A stretch of DNA of 64,000 bases from Brachybacterium aquaticum (GCF_014204755.1 NZ_JACHLZ010000001.1:1054001-1118000), one strand, 5' to 3'; counted from the first letter of the stretch, positions 13,210 through 24,752 are shown. Notes: a model not told the origin generated them from the letters alone. A program made the numbers and translations.

Positions 13210-14222
13210 TCTTCTGGTGGGTCACGGGCCTGCTGCTGCTGGCCGCGATCGTGGTCTGGGCGATCACCTTCTGGAACCGTCGCTCCCTGCGCCGCTCCCC
13301 GGTGCTGGTCGCGAACTCCCGCTACATGGACCGGATCCCGAGCTTCGTGCGGGCCCAGCGCGCCGCGCGGGTGGTGCGCGCCTCGCAGGTGGGCATCGCC
13401 GTGCTCGCCGTGCTCGCCGCCTCCGTGCTCTCCGGCCGCATCGCCACGGAGCGCATCGAGACCCCGGAGTTCGCCTCGCGCGACATCGTGCTGTGCCTGG
13501 ACGTGTCCGGGTCGATGTACGAGTACGACACCGAGATCCTCGCGACCTTCGCGACGATGGTGGACTCCTTCGAGGGGGAGCGGGTGGCGCTGTCGATCTT
13601 CAACTCGACCAGTCGCACCGTCTTCCCGCTGACCAACGACTACGACCTCATCCAGCGCGAGCTCGTGCAGGGCGCCGAGGCGATCGACTTCGACGAGTTC
13701 GGGTACCGGCTGGGCACCCGGGACTACTCCGACGAGAAGGTGCGCCAGTACGTCGACTTCGTCGAGGGCACCAAGGGCATCCCCGACGAGGCCTCGATCG
13801 TGCCCGACGGCCTCGCCTCCTGCGCCCAGGTCTTCGACCAGGCCGAGCAGGACCGCTCCCGCTCGATCATCTTCGCGACCGACAACGAGGTCAACGGCAC
13901 CCCGATCTTCACCCTCGAGGAGGCGACCCAGCGCGTCGCCGACCGCGACATCGACCTGTACACCTTCTACCCCGGCGCCTACGAGTGCGGTCCCGGCTGC
14001 TTCGAGGAGCTGCAGACCGCCACCGAGGACCAGGACGGTCAGCTGTACGAGTCCTCCGACCCGCAGGCGATTCCCGCGATCATCGAGGCGATCCAGCGCA
14101 ACCAGGCCGAGGTGCTCGGTGCCCAGCCCACCGTGGTGCGCACCGACCATCCGTCGGTGCCCTTCGTGCTCACCTTCCTCTCCCTCGTCGGGATCCTGGT
14201 CCTGGGATGGAGGGCGCGCTGA
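13200..14222 (+). CDS. Membrane-anchored VWA protein (BatA-like)
   Basis: A 340-residue protein with an N-terminal TM helix (about 5-24), a second near 65-80, a von Willebrand factor A domain (about 95-300) and a C-terminal TM helix (about 320-337). The metal-binding MIDAS motif is intact: LCLDVSGSM with Asp101, Ser103 and Ser105, followed by the IIFATDNEVNG strand. The domain contains an unusual Asp/Tyr-rich stretch (FGYRLGTRDYSDEKVRQY) and a cysteine pair (YECGPGCFEE). The start ATG lies inside the preceding gene. In MoxR systems such proteins sit in the membrane and are remodelled by the ATPase. Confidence 0.92.
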   Translation: MVMIFWWVTGLLLLAAIVVWAITFWNRRSLRRSPVLVANSRYMDRIPSFVRAQRAARVVRASQVGIAVLAVLAASVLSGRIATERIETPEFASRDIVLCLDVSGSMYEYDTEILATFATMVDSFEGERVALSIFNSTSRTVFPLTNDYDLIQRELVQGAEAIDFDEFGYRLGTRDYSDEKVRQYVDFVEGTKGIPDEASIVPDGLASCAQVFDQAEQDRSRSIIFATDNEVNGTPIFTLEEATQRVADRDIDLYTFYPGAYECGPGCFEELQTATEDQDGQLYESSDPQAIPAIIEAIQRNQAEVLGAQPTVVRTDHPSVPFVLTFLSLVGILVLGWRAR

Positions 14223-15217
14223 TGCATCTGCAGTACCTGATGCCGCTGTGGGCGATCATCCCGCTGTTCGGCGCGATGCTCGCCCTGTGCGCGGCGATGC
14301 TGGTGGCCCGGCCCCGGCAGCGCGTCGCCTGGCTGCGCCGCACCCTGATGGTCCTGCTGCTGCTCGTCGTGGCGCTGCGCCCGGTCACCCCCATCGAGGG
14401 CGAGCAGACCCAGCGCATGAACGCGAACGTCTTCTTCGTCGTGGACCGCACCGGCTCAATGAACGCCGAGGACTTCGCCGGCGAGCAGCCGCGCCTGGAC
14501 GGCGTGAAGGCGGACATGACCCGCATCATGGGCATGACCGAAGGGGCCCGCTACGGGATCATCGCCTTCGACTCGACCGCCACGCAGCAGCTGCCGCTGA
14601 CCACCGATGCGGGGGCGGCCGCCGCCTGGATCGACACGCTCACCACCGAGCCGACCGCCTACTCGACCGGCTCGAACGTGGACCGCCCGCTGGCCACGCT
14701 GCTCACCGAGATCTCCGACGCCAAGCGCGACGACCCCGACTCCTCGGTCCTCGTGTACGTGCTGTCCGACGGGGAGAACACCGACGAGCGCGAGTCGGAG
14801 TCCTTCGCCCAGGCGGCCGGGTTCATCGACGGCGGGGCCGTGCTCGGCTACGGCACCGCCGAGGGCGGTCCCATGAAGACCCAGGGCGGCGCGGAGGACG
14901 GCGAGTACATCACCGGCCCCGACGGCGCCCAGGGCATCTCCACGATCGACGAGACCCAGCTGCAGACCATCGCCGGGCAGCTCGGCGTGCCCTATCTCCA
15001 CCGCGACGACCCCGAGGCCCCGATCGAGGGCACCATGGACGGCATCACCCTGCGCCCCATCCCGGCCGAGTCCCGGCGCGGGGTCGCCAGCTTCGAGGAC
15101 TGGTACTGGGTGGCGGCGATCCCGCTGGCCGCCCTGATGATCTGGGAGCTGGGGGAGATGACCTACCGCCTGCCGCGCAGGATCGACCGCCAGGACCTTC
15201 AAGGAGCGCAGCGATGA
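14222..15217 (+). CDS. Second membrane-anchored VWA protein (BatB-like)
   Basis: A 331-residue paralogue of the gene before it: two N-terminal TM helices (about 8-27 and 39-58), a VWA domain (about 70-285) and a C-terminal TM helix near 300-315. The MIDAS reads FVVDRTGSMN (Asp75, Thr77, Ser79), so threonine replaces the first serine, and YVLSDGENTDERE supplies the later acidic site. I chose the ATG at 14222, which overlaps the previous stop (TGATG) and has GGAGGG about 8 nt upstream; an ATG at 14207 is in frame but lies within that site. The gene overlaps the TPR gene by 4 nt. Confidence 0.92.
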   Translation: MHLQYLMPLWAIIPLFGAMLALCAAMLVARPRQRVAWLRRTLMVLLLLVVALRPVTPIEGEQTQRMNANVFFVVDRTGSMNAEDFAGEQPRLDGVKADMTRIMGMTEGARYGIIAFDSTATQQLPLTTDAGAAAAWIDTLTTEPTAYSTGSNVDRPLATLLTEISDAKRDDPDSSVLVYVLSDGENTDERESESFAQAAGFIDGGAVLGYGTAEGGPMKTQGGAEDGEYITGPDGAQGISTIDETQLQTIAGQLGVPYLHRDDPEAPIEGTMDGITLRPIPAESRRGVASFEDWYWVAAIPLAALMIWELGEMTYRLPRRIDRQDLQGAQR

Positions 15218-16194
15218 GCACGTCCCTCGCCCCGCGGCAGGAGTCCCCGCAGCCGGACGCCCCGCCCACCGACAGGCCGCCCGCCCTCGCCCAGGACGAG
15301 CGAGGCAGCGCCGAGGACTTCGGCCTGAACGTGAAGCGGCTGCGCCGCACGCGCCTGATCGTCTTCGCGATCCTCGCTCTGCCGATCCTCGCGCTCGCCG
15401 TGCTGGCGGTGCGCTTCGTGTCCATGCCGATCACCCAGGCCATGCACCTGGACTCCTACGGGAAGCAGGACTATCCCGTGGCGATCGAGCGCCTCGCCCC
15501 GGTGCAGACCGCGAACTGGTTCGAGCCCTACCTCCCGCACCTGTCCGAGGGCACGGCGCTGCTCCAGCAGGGCGAGGACGCCGCCGCGGAGGCGGAGCTG
15601 CGGGTGGCGCTGGACGAGTGGAACAGCCACTCCGACATCAACGCCCCCATGCACGCGCAGTGCAAGATCCTCAACAACCTCGCGCTGTCCATCGAGCGCC
15701 AGGCCGATCTCATCGAGGACCCCCAGGCCCGCGCCGACCGGCTCTTCGAGGCCGAGGAGCTGCTCGCCCCCTGCATGGGCGGCGGCGGTGGCGGCGGCGG
15801 TGAAGGAGGCCAAGGCGGCGAGGGCGGAGAGTCCGGGGAACCCAGCGAGCAGTCCGGCAACGAGGACTCCGAGACCACCGAGGAGAACGGCGAGCGGGTC
15901 GAGGACAAGCGCCGCGAGGCCGACGAGGAGGCCGGGAACGACCCCGACGACCGCGGCACCGACCAGGGCGACGAGCCGGGCGACCAGGAGGGCGGCGGCG
16001 GCCAGCAGGACCCGGGCGACCCCTCGCGCACCGACCCCGACGGGGACGGCACCCCCGAGGAGACCCCGACCAGCGGCACCTCCGAGGACCAGCAGAAGGA
16101 CGACGAGCTCGAGGAGCGCAACCGCGACGCCCAGGGCGGCGACGGCGAGAACGAGGACGGCGGGTCCCCGCGGGACCCGGTGAAGCCATGGTGA
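15214..16194 (+). CDS. TPR-type membrane protein with long acidic low-complexity tail (BatC-like)
   Basis: A 326-residue protein: Pro-rich cytoplasmic N-terminus, one TM helix (about 48-70), a helical TPR-like segment (about 85-190; EGTALLQQGEDAAAEAELRVAL and ILNNLALSIERQADLI), then a polyglycine linker and an acidic tail of about 135 residues made largely of G, E, D, Q and S. The VWA-VWA-TPR order matches BatA-BatB-BatC clusters of Bacteroidetes and Spirochaetes. The tail is likely disordered and extracytoplasmic. The ATG overlaps the previous stop (ATGA), and the last 7 nt overlap the cysteine desulfurase start. Confidence 0.88.
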   Translation: MSTSLAPRQESPQPDAPPTDRPPALAQDERGSAEDFGLNVKRLRRTRLIVFAILALPILALAVLAVRFVSMPITQAMHLDSYGKQDYPVAIERLAPVQTANWFEPYLPHLSEGTALLQQGEDAAAEAELRVALDEWNSHSDINAPMHAQCKILNNLALSIERQADLIEDPQARADRLFEAEELLAPCMGGGGGGGGEGGQGGEGGESGEPSEQSGNEDSETTEENGERVEDKRREADEEAGNDPDDRGTDQGDEPGDQEGGGGQQDPGDPSRTDPDGDGTPEETPTSGTSEDQQKDDELEERNRDAQGGDGENEDGGSPRDPVKPW

Positions 16195-17453
16195 CGACGC
16201 ACGACGCAGAGGCCCCCAGGGACCAGCAGGCGCGGGACCAGCAGGCGCGGGACCAGCAGGGGCGGGAGCCGCAGGAGACGCAGGAGCGCGCCTACCTCGA
16301 CCATGCCGCGACCACCGTGCTGCGCCCCGCCGCGCGTGAGGCCTTCCTCGAGGCCTCCGCCGCCTGGGGGAACCCCTCCTCGGTCCACGCCGCCGGCCGC
16401 CGCGCCCGCGCCGTGCTCGACGAGGCTCTCGAACGGATCGCGGGCCTCCTCGGGGTGCCGCGCAGCTGGCTGATCATGACCTCCGGCGGCACCGAGGCGG
16501 ACAACCTCGCCCTGCGCGCCGCGCCGCTCGGCGTGCTCGCGAAGGATCCCACTCGCACCGCGGTCGCCGTCGCCGCGACCGACCACCCGGCGGTGGTCGC
16601 CACCGCCCGCTCCCTCGCCGCCGGCCGCCCGCCGATCCAGGCGCGCGAGCTCCCGGTGGACGCCGCCGGGATCCTGACGGCCGACGGGATCGCCGAGGCG
16701 CTCGCCGACGGACGCGTCGGCGTGGTGAGCGCGGCACTGGTGAACAACGAGACCGGCGCCCTGCAGGACCTCGCCGCGCTCGCCGCGGCCGCCCGCCCCC
16801 ACGGCACCCTCGTCCACACCGACGCCGTGCAGGGCGTGGGGCACGTGGCCCTGCCCTCCTTCGACGACGTGGACCTCATGTCCCTGTCCGGCCACAAGAT
16901 CGGCGCTCCCGTCGGCGTGGGCGTCCTGGTGGCCCGGCCCACCGTGCCCTTCGCCGCCACCAGCACCGGCGGCGGGCAGCAGCGCGGCGTGCGCTCGGGC
17001 ACCCTGGACGCCGCCCAGGCTGCCGCCTACGCCGCTGCGCTCGAGGAGACCCTCGCCGAGCGAGACCGGCGCGCCGTCGAGGTGCGCGCCCTCGCGACCC
17101 GCCTGCGCGAGGGGATCGCCGCCATCGCCCCGGACGCCCGCTTCACCCTGCCCCCGGACTCCCCGCAGTCCGGTCACATCGTGCACATGGTCCTGCCGGG
17201 TGCCGACTCCGACGCCCTGCTGTTCCTCCTGGATGAGCGGGGCGTGGACTCCTCTGCCGGCTCCGCCTGCTCCGCCGGCGTCGTCCAGGCCAGCCCCGTC
17301 CTGGAGGCGATGGGCATCGGCCTCGAGGAGTCCCGCGGGGCGCTGCGCCTGTCGCTCGGCTGGACGAGCACGCAGCGGGACGTCGACATCCTGCTCGCCG
17401 CCCTGCCTGAGGCGCTCGAGCGCGCCCGCGCCGTGGGGGCCCTGCGCCGCTGA
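16188..17453 (+). CDS. iscS: Cysteine desulfurase (NifS/IscS type)
   Basis: PLP enzyme that removes sulfur from cysteine as an enzyme-bound persulfide, for Fe-S clusters and thio-modified tRNA. The 421-residue protein shows YLDHAATT, GNPSSVHAAGR, TSGGTEADN, HTDAVQ, the Schiff-base Lys237 in SGHKIGAP and the persulfide Cys361 in SSAGSACSAG. The first ~30 residues are a non-conserved extension built on a DNA triplication (RDQQA x3). A GTG one codon downstream could also serve. It overlaps the MoxR-cluster TPR gene by 7 nt and lies 140 nt before mnmA, its expected sulfur-relay client. Confidence 0.94.
   Translation: MVTTHDAEAPRDQQARDQQARDQQGREPQETQERAYLDHAATTVLRPAAREAFLEASAAWGNPSSVHAAGRRARAVLDEALERIAGLLGVPRSWLIMTSGGTEADNLALRAAPLGVLAKDPTRTAVAVAATDHPAVVATARSLAAGRPPIQARELPVDAAGILTADGIAEALADGRVGVVSAALVNNETGALQDLAALAAAARPHGTLVHTDAVQGVGHVALPSFDDVDLMSLSGHKIGAPVGVGVLVARPTVPFAATSTGGGQQRGVRSGTLDAAQAAAYAAALEETLAERDRRAVEVRALATRLREGIAAIAPDARFTLPPDSPQSGHIVHMVLPGADSDALLFLLDERGVDSSAGSACSAGVVQASPVLEAMGIGLEESRGALRLSLGWTSTQRDVDILLAALPEALERARAVGALRR
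16219..16263. repeat. Three 15-bp tandem copies inside the desulfurase 5' end
   Basis: GGGACCAGCAGGCGC occurs three times head to tail, with one substitution pair in the last copy. The unit is a whole number of codons, so each copy adds five residues (RDQQA/G) to the disordered N-terminus without breaking the frame. Confidence 0.9.
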
Positions 17454-17538
17454 GTGCCGCCGTTCCCTGCCTCGCTGACCCGCGGGTCACAGGGCGCATC
17501 TCACGTCCCCCGCGGCCGGGAGAGCGCATACCCCTTCG

Positions 17539-17544
17539 TACACT
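17539..17544 (+). promoter_or_regulatory. -10 element of the mnmA transcript
   Basis: TACACT ends 6 nt before the ATG at 17551, the spacing seen at other leaderless starts in this window. The transcript would thus begin at the small upstream ORF. Confidence 0.5.
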
Positions 17545-17550
17545 CGAGGG

Positions 17551-17598
17551 ATGCGAACGACGGTGTCCGGGACGGTGACGGAGGTGCAGACGCCATGA
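17551..17598 (+). CDS. Leaderless 15-codon ORF overlapping the mnmA start
   Basis: Encodes MRTTVSGTVTEVQTP and stops at a TGA that overlaps the mnmA ATG (ATGA, 17595-17598). It begins 6 nt after a TACACT -10 and so has no untranslated leader. The 4-nt overlap predicts that ribosomes finishing it re-initiate at mnmA, which also has GGAGGTG within this ORF. Four of 15 codons are threonine and three are valine, but I see no terminator hairpin, so coupling is more likely than attenuation. Whether it is translated is unproven. Confidence 0.45.
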   Translation: MRTTVSGTVTEVQTP

Positions 17599-18698
17599 AG
17601 GTGCTCGCGGCGATGAGCGGCGGCGTCGACTCCGCCGTGGCGGCGGCCCGCGCGGCCGAGGCCGGCCACGAGGTGGTCGGCGTGCACATGGCCCTGTCCA
17701 AGAACCGCGACCAGACCCGCACCGGCTCCCGCGGCTGCTGCACCGTCGAGGACGCCTCCGACGCCCGCGTGGCCGCCGAGCGCATCGGCATCCCCTACTA
17801 CGTGTGGGACCTCTCCGACGACTTCCACGACCTCGTGGTCGAAGACTTCCTGTCCGAGTACGCCGCCGGCCGCACCCCGAACCCGTGCGTGCGCTGCAAC
17901 GAGCGCATCAAGTTCGCCTCCCTCCTCGAGCGCGCGACCCTGCTCGGCTTCGATGCCGTGTGCACGGGCCACTACGCCTCGATCCGCCACGACGGCCCCG
18001 GCGGCGCACCCTCCCTGCACCGCTCGCGCAACATGGACAAGGACCAGTCCTACGTGCTGGCCGTGATGGGACCGGAGGCCGTCGGCCGCTCGCTGTTCCC
18101 GCTGGGGGAGTTCGCGACGAAGGCCGACGTGCGCGCGGAGGCGCGCGCCCGCGGCCTCGGCGTCTCCACCAAGCCCGACAGCTACGACATCTGCTTCGTC
18201 GCCGACGGCGACACCCGCGGCTTCCTCGAGAGGCACCTCGGCGAGGCGCCCGGCGAGGTCGTGGACGCCGACGGGCACGTGCTCGGCACCCACCGCGGCA
18301 CCCACGGCTTCACCATCGGCCAGCGCAAGGGCCTGGGCATCCAGCAGCCCGCGGCCGACGGCGCCCCCCGCTACGTCGTCGACATCGACCCCGCCTCCCG
18401 CCAGGTCGTCATCGGCGCCGCGGAGCTGCTCTCCACCCGCGAGCTCGTCGCGAGCGACGTCGTCTCCTTCGAGCCCCTCGCCCCCGGGCGCGAGGTCCGC
18501 GCCCAGATCCGCGCCCACGGCGAGGCGACCCCGGCGACGATCCTCGAGGTCCCCGCCGCCGCGTCGGCGGGCAGGAACGACGCGCTCCTGCGCGTCGAGC
18601 TCGCCACCCCGATCCGCGGCGTCGCCGCGGGCCAGACCCTCGTCCTCTACGACGGGGACCGCGTCCTCGCCGCCGCCACCCTGGAGCGCCGCGCATGA
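17595..18698 (+). CDS. mnmA: tRNA-specific 2-thiouridylase MnmA
   Basis: Adds sulfur to C2 of the wobble uridine of tRNA-Lys/Glu/Gln, using persulfide from a cysteine desulfurase. The 367-residue protein has the PP-loop MSGGVDSAV (residues 7-15), the catalytic Cys98 in TPNPCVRCN, the second active-site Cys200 in YDICFVADG, tRNA-contact FTIGQRKGLG and a C-terminal beta-barrel. The cysteine-adjacent GSRGCCTVEDA is typical. The frame is open upstream to 17454, but the conserved sequence starts at this ATG, which has GGAGGTG 9 nt before it. It overlaps the next gene by 4 nt (ATGA). Confidence 0.96.
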   Translation: MKVLAAMSGGVDSAVAAARAAEAGHEVVGVHMALSKNRDQTRTGSRGCCTVEDASDARVAAERIGIPYYVWDLSDDFHDLVVEDFLSEYAAGRTPNPCVRCNERIKFASLLERATLLGFDAVCTGHYASIRHDGPGGAPSLHRSRNMDKDQSYVLAVMGPEAVGRSLFPLGEFATKADVRAEARARGLGVSTKPDSYDICFVADGDTRGFLERHLGEAPGEVVDADGHVLGTHRGTHGFTIGQRKGLGIQQPAADGAPRYVVDIDPASRQVVIGAAELLSTRELVASDVVSFEPLAPGREVRAQIRAHGEATPATILEVPAAASAGRNDALLRVELATPIRGVAAGQTLVLYDGDRVLAAATLERRA

Positions 18699-19819
18699 CC
18701 CCGCTGCTCACCCTCACCGGAGACGGCACCTTCCGTGCCCTTACCCCCGAGCGCTGCGAGGCCCTCGGCCTGCCCGAGGACCCGCACCTCTCGGCCCTGA
18801 TGCGCCTGCGCTCCCTGCTCGGCGACGACCTCGAGGAGCAGCTCGCCGCCCGCCTCTACCTCCCCGCGGCGCTGGGCCTGGACGAGACCGACCATCTGCT
18901 GCCCGCCACCCTCGCCCTGCTCGCCGAGACCACCGGCGACCTCGTCAGCTACGGCTGGCGCCTCGGCGCCGGGACGGGCCTCGCCTGGCAGCACGCCCGC
19001 GAGCTGCGCGAGCGCACCCTGGACGCCGCCCGGATCGCGCTGCTCGGCTACGAGGGGCTGCTGACCACGACGGCGCTCGGCCCCGCGACCCTGTCGGCCG
19101 CGACCTACCTGCAGTCGGGGGAGCGGACCCTCGGCGACCCCGGCGCCGTCCGCGACCTGCCGATGCTGCTCGCCGAGGGCCTCGCCGACCACCTCGCCGC
19201 CGTCGCCGAGCGCGTCCCCGGCGCGCACCGCCACCTGCTGCTGCGCGAGGACGCCGTCGCCGGCGTCCACGAGGGCCGCATCCCCACCCCGTCCGGCCGC
19301 CGCCGCTACGCCCCGCTCGCCGCCCCCGAGATCGGGATGCTGTGGCGCAGCCTCGTCGTCGCGCTCGAGTCCGTGGGGCTCGGGGCCGACGCGATCACCT
19401 TCGGCGTCGGCGCGGACGCCACCCTGCTGCGCGCCGCCCGCGACGCCGGCGTGCGCCGCATGTCCCTCAGCCCCCGCCGCATGCCGGCCCTGGACACCGC
19501 GGCGGGCGTGGCCCTGTGGGAGGGCATCGCCGAGGCCGCCGAACAGGGGTGCAGCTTCGAGCTCGTCGTCGATCCCCGACCGGGTGGACGGCTCGTGCCC
19601 GAGGTGGAGCGCATGTTCGAGATCTGGCGACGCCTGGGCCACTCCGAGCACTCCGCCGCCGGGATCACCGTGATCGCCCACACCGGCGCCGCGCACGACG
19701 TCCACTCCGGCCGCGTGGACCCCTCCGCCCAGCCCGAGGTCTCCACGCTCCTGGACGAGACCGCGATCGAGGCGCTGCTGCGGCTCGCCCCCTCCTACGC
19801 GGAGCGCCTCGCGGCCTGA
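18695..19819 (+). CDS. MetE-like (cobalamin-independent methionine synthase family) protein
   Basis: A 374-residue protein in the slot between mnmA and ligA that in mycobacteria holds a UROD/MetE-like protein, as I recall. It seems to follow that fold but lacks the Cys/His zinc ligands of true methionine synthase: the C-terminal region (LVVDPRPGG, VIAHTGAAHDVHSGRVDP) holds histidines but no matching cysteines. It is rich in Leu, Ala and Arg, with no signal peptide or TM segment. Translation is coupled to mnmA by ATGA overlap. Catalysis of methionine synthesis is doubtful; a role linked to its sulfur-transfer neighbours is only inference. Confidence 0.6.
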   Translation: MTPLLTLTGDGTFRALTPERCEALGLPEDPHLSALMRLRSLLGDDLEEQLAARLYLPAALGLDETDHLLPATLALLAETTGDLVSYGWRLGAGTGLAWQHARELRERTLDAARIALLGYEGLLTTTALGPATLSAATYLQSGERTLGDPGAVRDLPMLLAEGLADHLAAVAERVPGAHRHLLLREDAVAGVHEGRIPTPSGRRRYAPLAAPEIGMLWRSLVVALESVGLGADAITFGVGADATLLRAARDAGVRRMSLSPRRMPALDTAAGVALWEGIAEAAEQGCSFELVVDPRPGGRLVPEVERMFEIWRRLGHSEHSAAGITVIAHTGAAHDVHSGRVDPSAQPEVSTLLDETAIEALLRLAPSYAERLAA

Positions 19820-22539
<2,720 letters not shown>

Positions 22540-22547
22540 GCCGTCGC

Positions 22548-24752
22548 TCAGGCCTGCTGGGCGAGTGCGAGCGGCAGCACCGGGCCGGACCCGGCGCGGC
22601 GCAGCAGCCGGGCGGCGACCGCCATGGTCCAGCGCGTGTCGATCGCGTCGTCGACCAGCAGCACCGGCGCCCCGTCCAGCGCGTCGAGCCGCGCCTGCAG
22701 CTCGGGACCGACGGCGAAGCGCTCCCACAGGTCCGCGACGCGGAAGGCGCTGTTGCCGCCGCCGCGCAACGGCTGGGCGCCCGGGGCGAGGTCGAGGGCG
22801 CCGAGGTCCTCGAGCCGACCGATCGCCGCGATCCCGGAGGCCAGGGAGCCGACCAGCTGCGGGCGGGTGGTCGAGGGGATCCGCACCACGGCTGCGGGCC
22901 GCTGCGCCCAGTCCCAGTCCTTCAGCACCTCGACGATCCGCCCGCCGATCCGCTCGGGGACCACGGCATCGACCGGGCGGCCGTCCTCGTCGGTGCGCAG
23001 CAGCTCCCGCAGCGGCACCGCCCAGCCGAGGTCGGACATGCGGGCGATGACCCGGCCCTCGGCGGCCCGCTCGCCCTCGGGGATCCGGCCCTTCGGCGCG
23101 CCGGCGCCGAGCAGCCGGTCCAGCCCGGACGGCCAGCTCGCCCGCGGCTCCACCGGCACGCCGACCCGCTCCAGCAGCGCCGCGACCCGGGAGTCCTCCG
23201 GCCCCTCGCCCGCGCCCGCCGATGCCCCGGCGGCGTCCGGCGAGGGATACCAGGCCCCGGCGCACACGTCGCAGCGCCCGCAGGGCTCGGCGGTCGTGTC
23301 GTCCAGTTGCTCGGCGAGGAACACCATCCGGCACTGCTCGGGCCCGCCGGCGAGCCGCTCGTAGGCGAGCATGGCCTGCTGCTCATCGCGGCGGGCCCTG
23401 GCCACGTTCTCGTAGCGCGCGGCGTCGTAGTGCCACGGCGCGCCGGTGGAGACCCAGCCGCCCTTGACGCTCTGCACCGCCCCGTCCACGGCGAGCACCT
23501 TCAGCAGCAGCTCCAGGGCGCTGCGGCGCACGTCCACCCGCGCCTCGAGCGCCGGGGTGCTGAGCGGCCCGCCCGCCTCCGCGAGCGCGGCGAGGACCTG
23601 GGAGGCGGACTCCTGCGTGGGCATGGAGGCCGTCGCGAAGTACTCCCAGATCGCCCGGTCCTCCTTCCCCGGCAGCAGCAGCACGTCGGCCCGGTCGGTC
23701 GCGCGTCCCGCACGGCCCACCTGCTGGTAGTAGGCGACCGGGGAGCTGGGGGCGCCGAGGTGGATCACGAAGCCGAGGTCCGGCTTGTCGAACCCCATCC
23801 CGAGCGCGCTCGTCGCCGCGAGCGCCTTGACCTCGTTGTCCTTCAGCGCCTGCTCGAGCTCGGCCCGCTCCTCGGGATCGGTGCGGCCCGTGTAGGCGCG
23901 CACGCGCCGGCCCGGACGGTCCAGGAGCGCGGCGAGATCCTCCGCGGCGGAGACGGTCAGCGCGTAGATGATGCCGGAGCCCTCGAAGGAGTCCAGGTGC
24001 CGCACCAGATAGTCCAGACGCTGCCTGTCATCGGCGAGGCTCAGCGAGCCCAGTCGCAGCGACTCGCGGGTGAGGGGGCCGCGCAGGGTCAGCACCTCGC
24101 CGCCCGCACCGCCGGTGCCCAGCTGCTCGGCGACGTCGGCGACCACGCGCGAGTTCGCGGTCGCGGTGGTGGCGAGCACCGGCACGTCCGCGCCGAGCTC
24201 GCCGACCAGGTCCCGCAGCCGCCGGTAGTCGGGCCGGAAGTCGTGCCCCCAGTCGGAGATGCAGTGGGCCTCGTCGATCACCAGCAGACCGCAGCGGTCC
24301 ACGAGCCGGGGCAGCTGCTCCTCCCGGAAGCGGGGGTTGACGAGGCGCTCGGGGGAGACCAGCAGCACGTCCACCGAGTCCGCGGCCAGCTGCTCCTCGA
24401 TGTCCCGCCATTCGGTGGGGTTCGCCGAGCTGATCGCGGCGGCCCGCACCCCGGCCCGCTGCGCGGCGGCGACCTGGTCGCGCATGAGCGCGATGAGCGG
24501 GGAGATGATGAGCGCCGGCCCTGCCCCGCGCCGCCGCTGCAGAAGCGCGGAGAGGAAGTACACCGCGGACTTGCCCCAGCCGGTGCGCTGGACCACGAGC
24601 ACCCGTCGGCGCTCGGCGACCAGCGCCTGGATCGCCTCGAACTGGCCGGGATGGAAGTCGGCGTCGGCCCGGCCGGTCAGCGCACGCAGCGCCTCGCGGG
24701 CCTCCTCGCGCAGGGCGGTGCTGTCGGTGGGGGCTGCGGGCGGGATGCTCAT
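22548..24752 (-). CDS. recQ: RecQ-family helicase with C-terminal phosphoribosyltransferase-like domain
   Basis: ATP-dependent 3'-5' DNA helicase. The 734-residue protein has an atypical Walker A (QRTGWGKSAVYF), LIISPLIALMRDQV, the DEAH box in VIDEAHCISDWGHDFRPDYRRL, LATTATANSRV, and motif VI as YYQQVGRAGR. A short zinc-like CGRCDVC follows near residue 500. After a linker, the last ~150 residues resemble a phosphoribosyltransferase: VRIPSTTRPQLV, then GAPVLLVDDAIDTRWTM, the PRPP-loop position, where the usual DTG is DTR. I remember the same fusion in other actinobacterial RecQ proteins. GGAGGG abuts the ATG too closely to act as a ribosome-binding site; a CACACT -10 seven nt upstream suggests a leaderless mRNA. 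Confidence 0.88.
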   Translation of the reverse strand: MSIPPAAPTDSTALREEAREALRALTGRADADFHPGQFEAIQALVAERRRVLVVQRTGWGKSAVYFLSALLQRRRGAGPALIISPLIALMRDQVAAAQRAGVRAAAISSANPTEWRDIEEQLAADSVDVLLVSPERLVNPRFREEQLPRLVDRCGLLVIDEAHCISDWGHDFRPDYRRLRDLVGELGADVPVLATTATANSRVVADVAEQLGTGGAGGEVLTLRGPLTRESLRLGSLSLADDRQRLDYLVRHLDSFEGSGIIYALTVSAAEDLAALLDRPGRRVRAYTGRTDPEERAELEQALKDNEVKALAATSALGMGFDKPDLGFVIHLGAPSSPVAYYQQVGRAGRATDRADVLLLPGKEDRAIWEYFATASMPTQESASQVLAALAEAGGPLSTPALEARVDVRRSALELLLKVLAVDGAVQSVKGGWVSTGAPWHYDAARYENVARARRDEQQAMLAYERLAGGPEQCRMVFLAEQLDDTTAEPCGRCDVCAGAWYPSPDAAGASAGAGEGPEDSRVAALLERVGVPVEPRASWPSGLDRLLGAGAPKGRIPEGERAAEGRVIARMSDLGWAVPLRELLRTDEDGRPVDAVVPERIGGRIVEVLKDWDWAQRPAAVVRIPSTTRPQLVGSLASGIAAIGRLEDLGALDLAPGAQPLRGGGNSAFRVADLWERFAVGPELQARLDALDGAPVLLVDDAIDTRWTMAVAARLLRRAGSGPVLPLALAQQA

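Noticed and set aside
16219..16263. CRISPR array
   Set aside because: Direct repeats are contiguous with no spacers and lie inside a coding region; the array at 26064 also has no spacers. No cas genes are present.
17454..17594. N-terminal extension of mnmA to 17454
   Set aside because: MnmA conserved sequence starts at 17595 with its own ribosome-binding site, and a promoter lies at 17539 inside the supposed extension.
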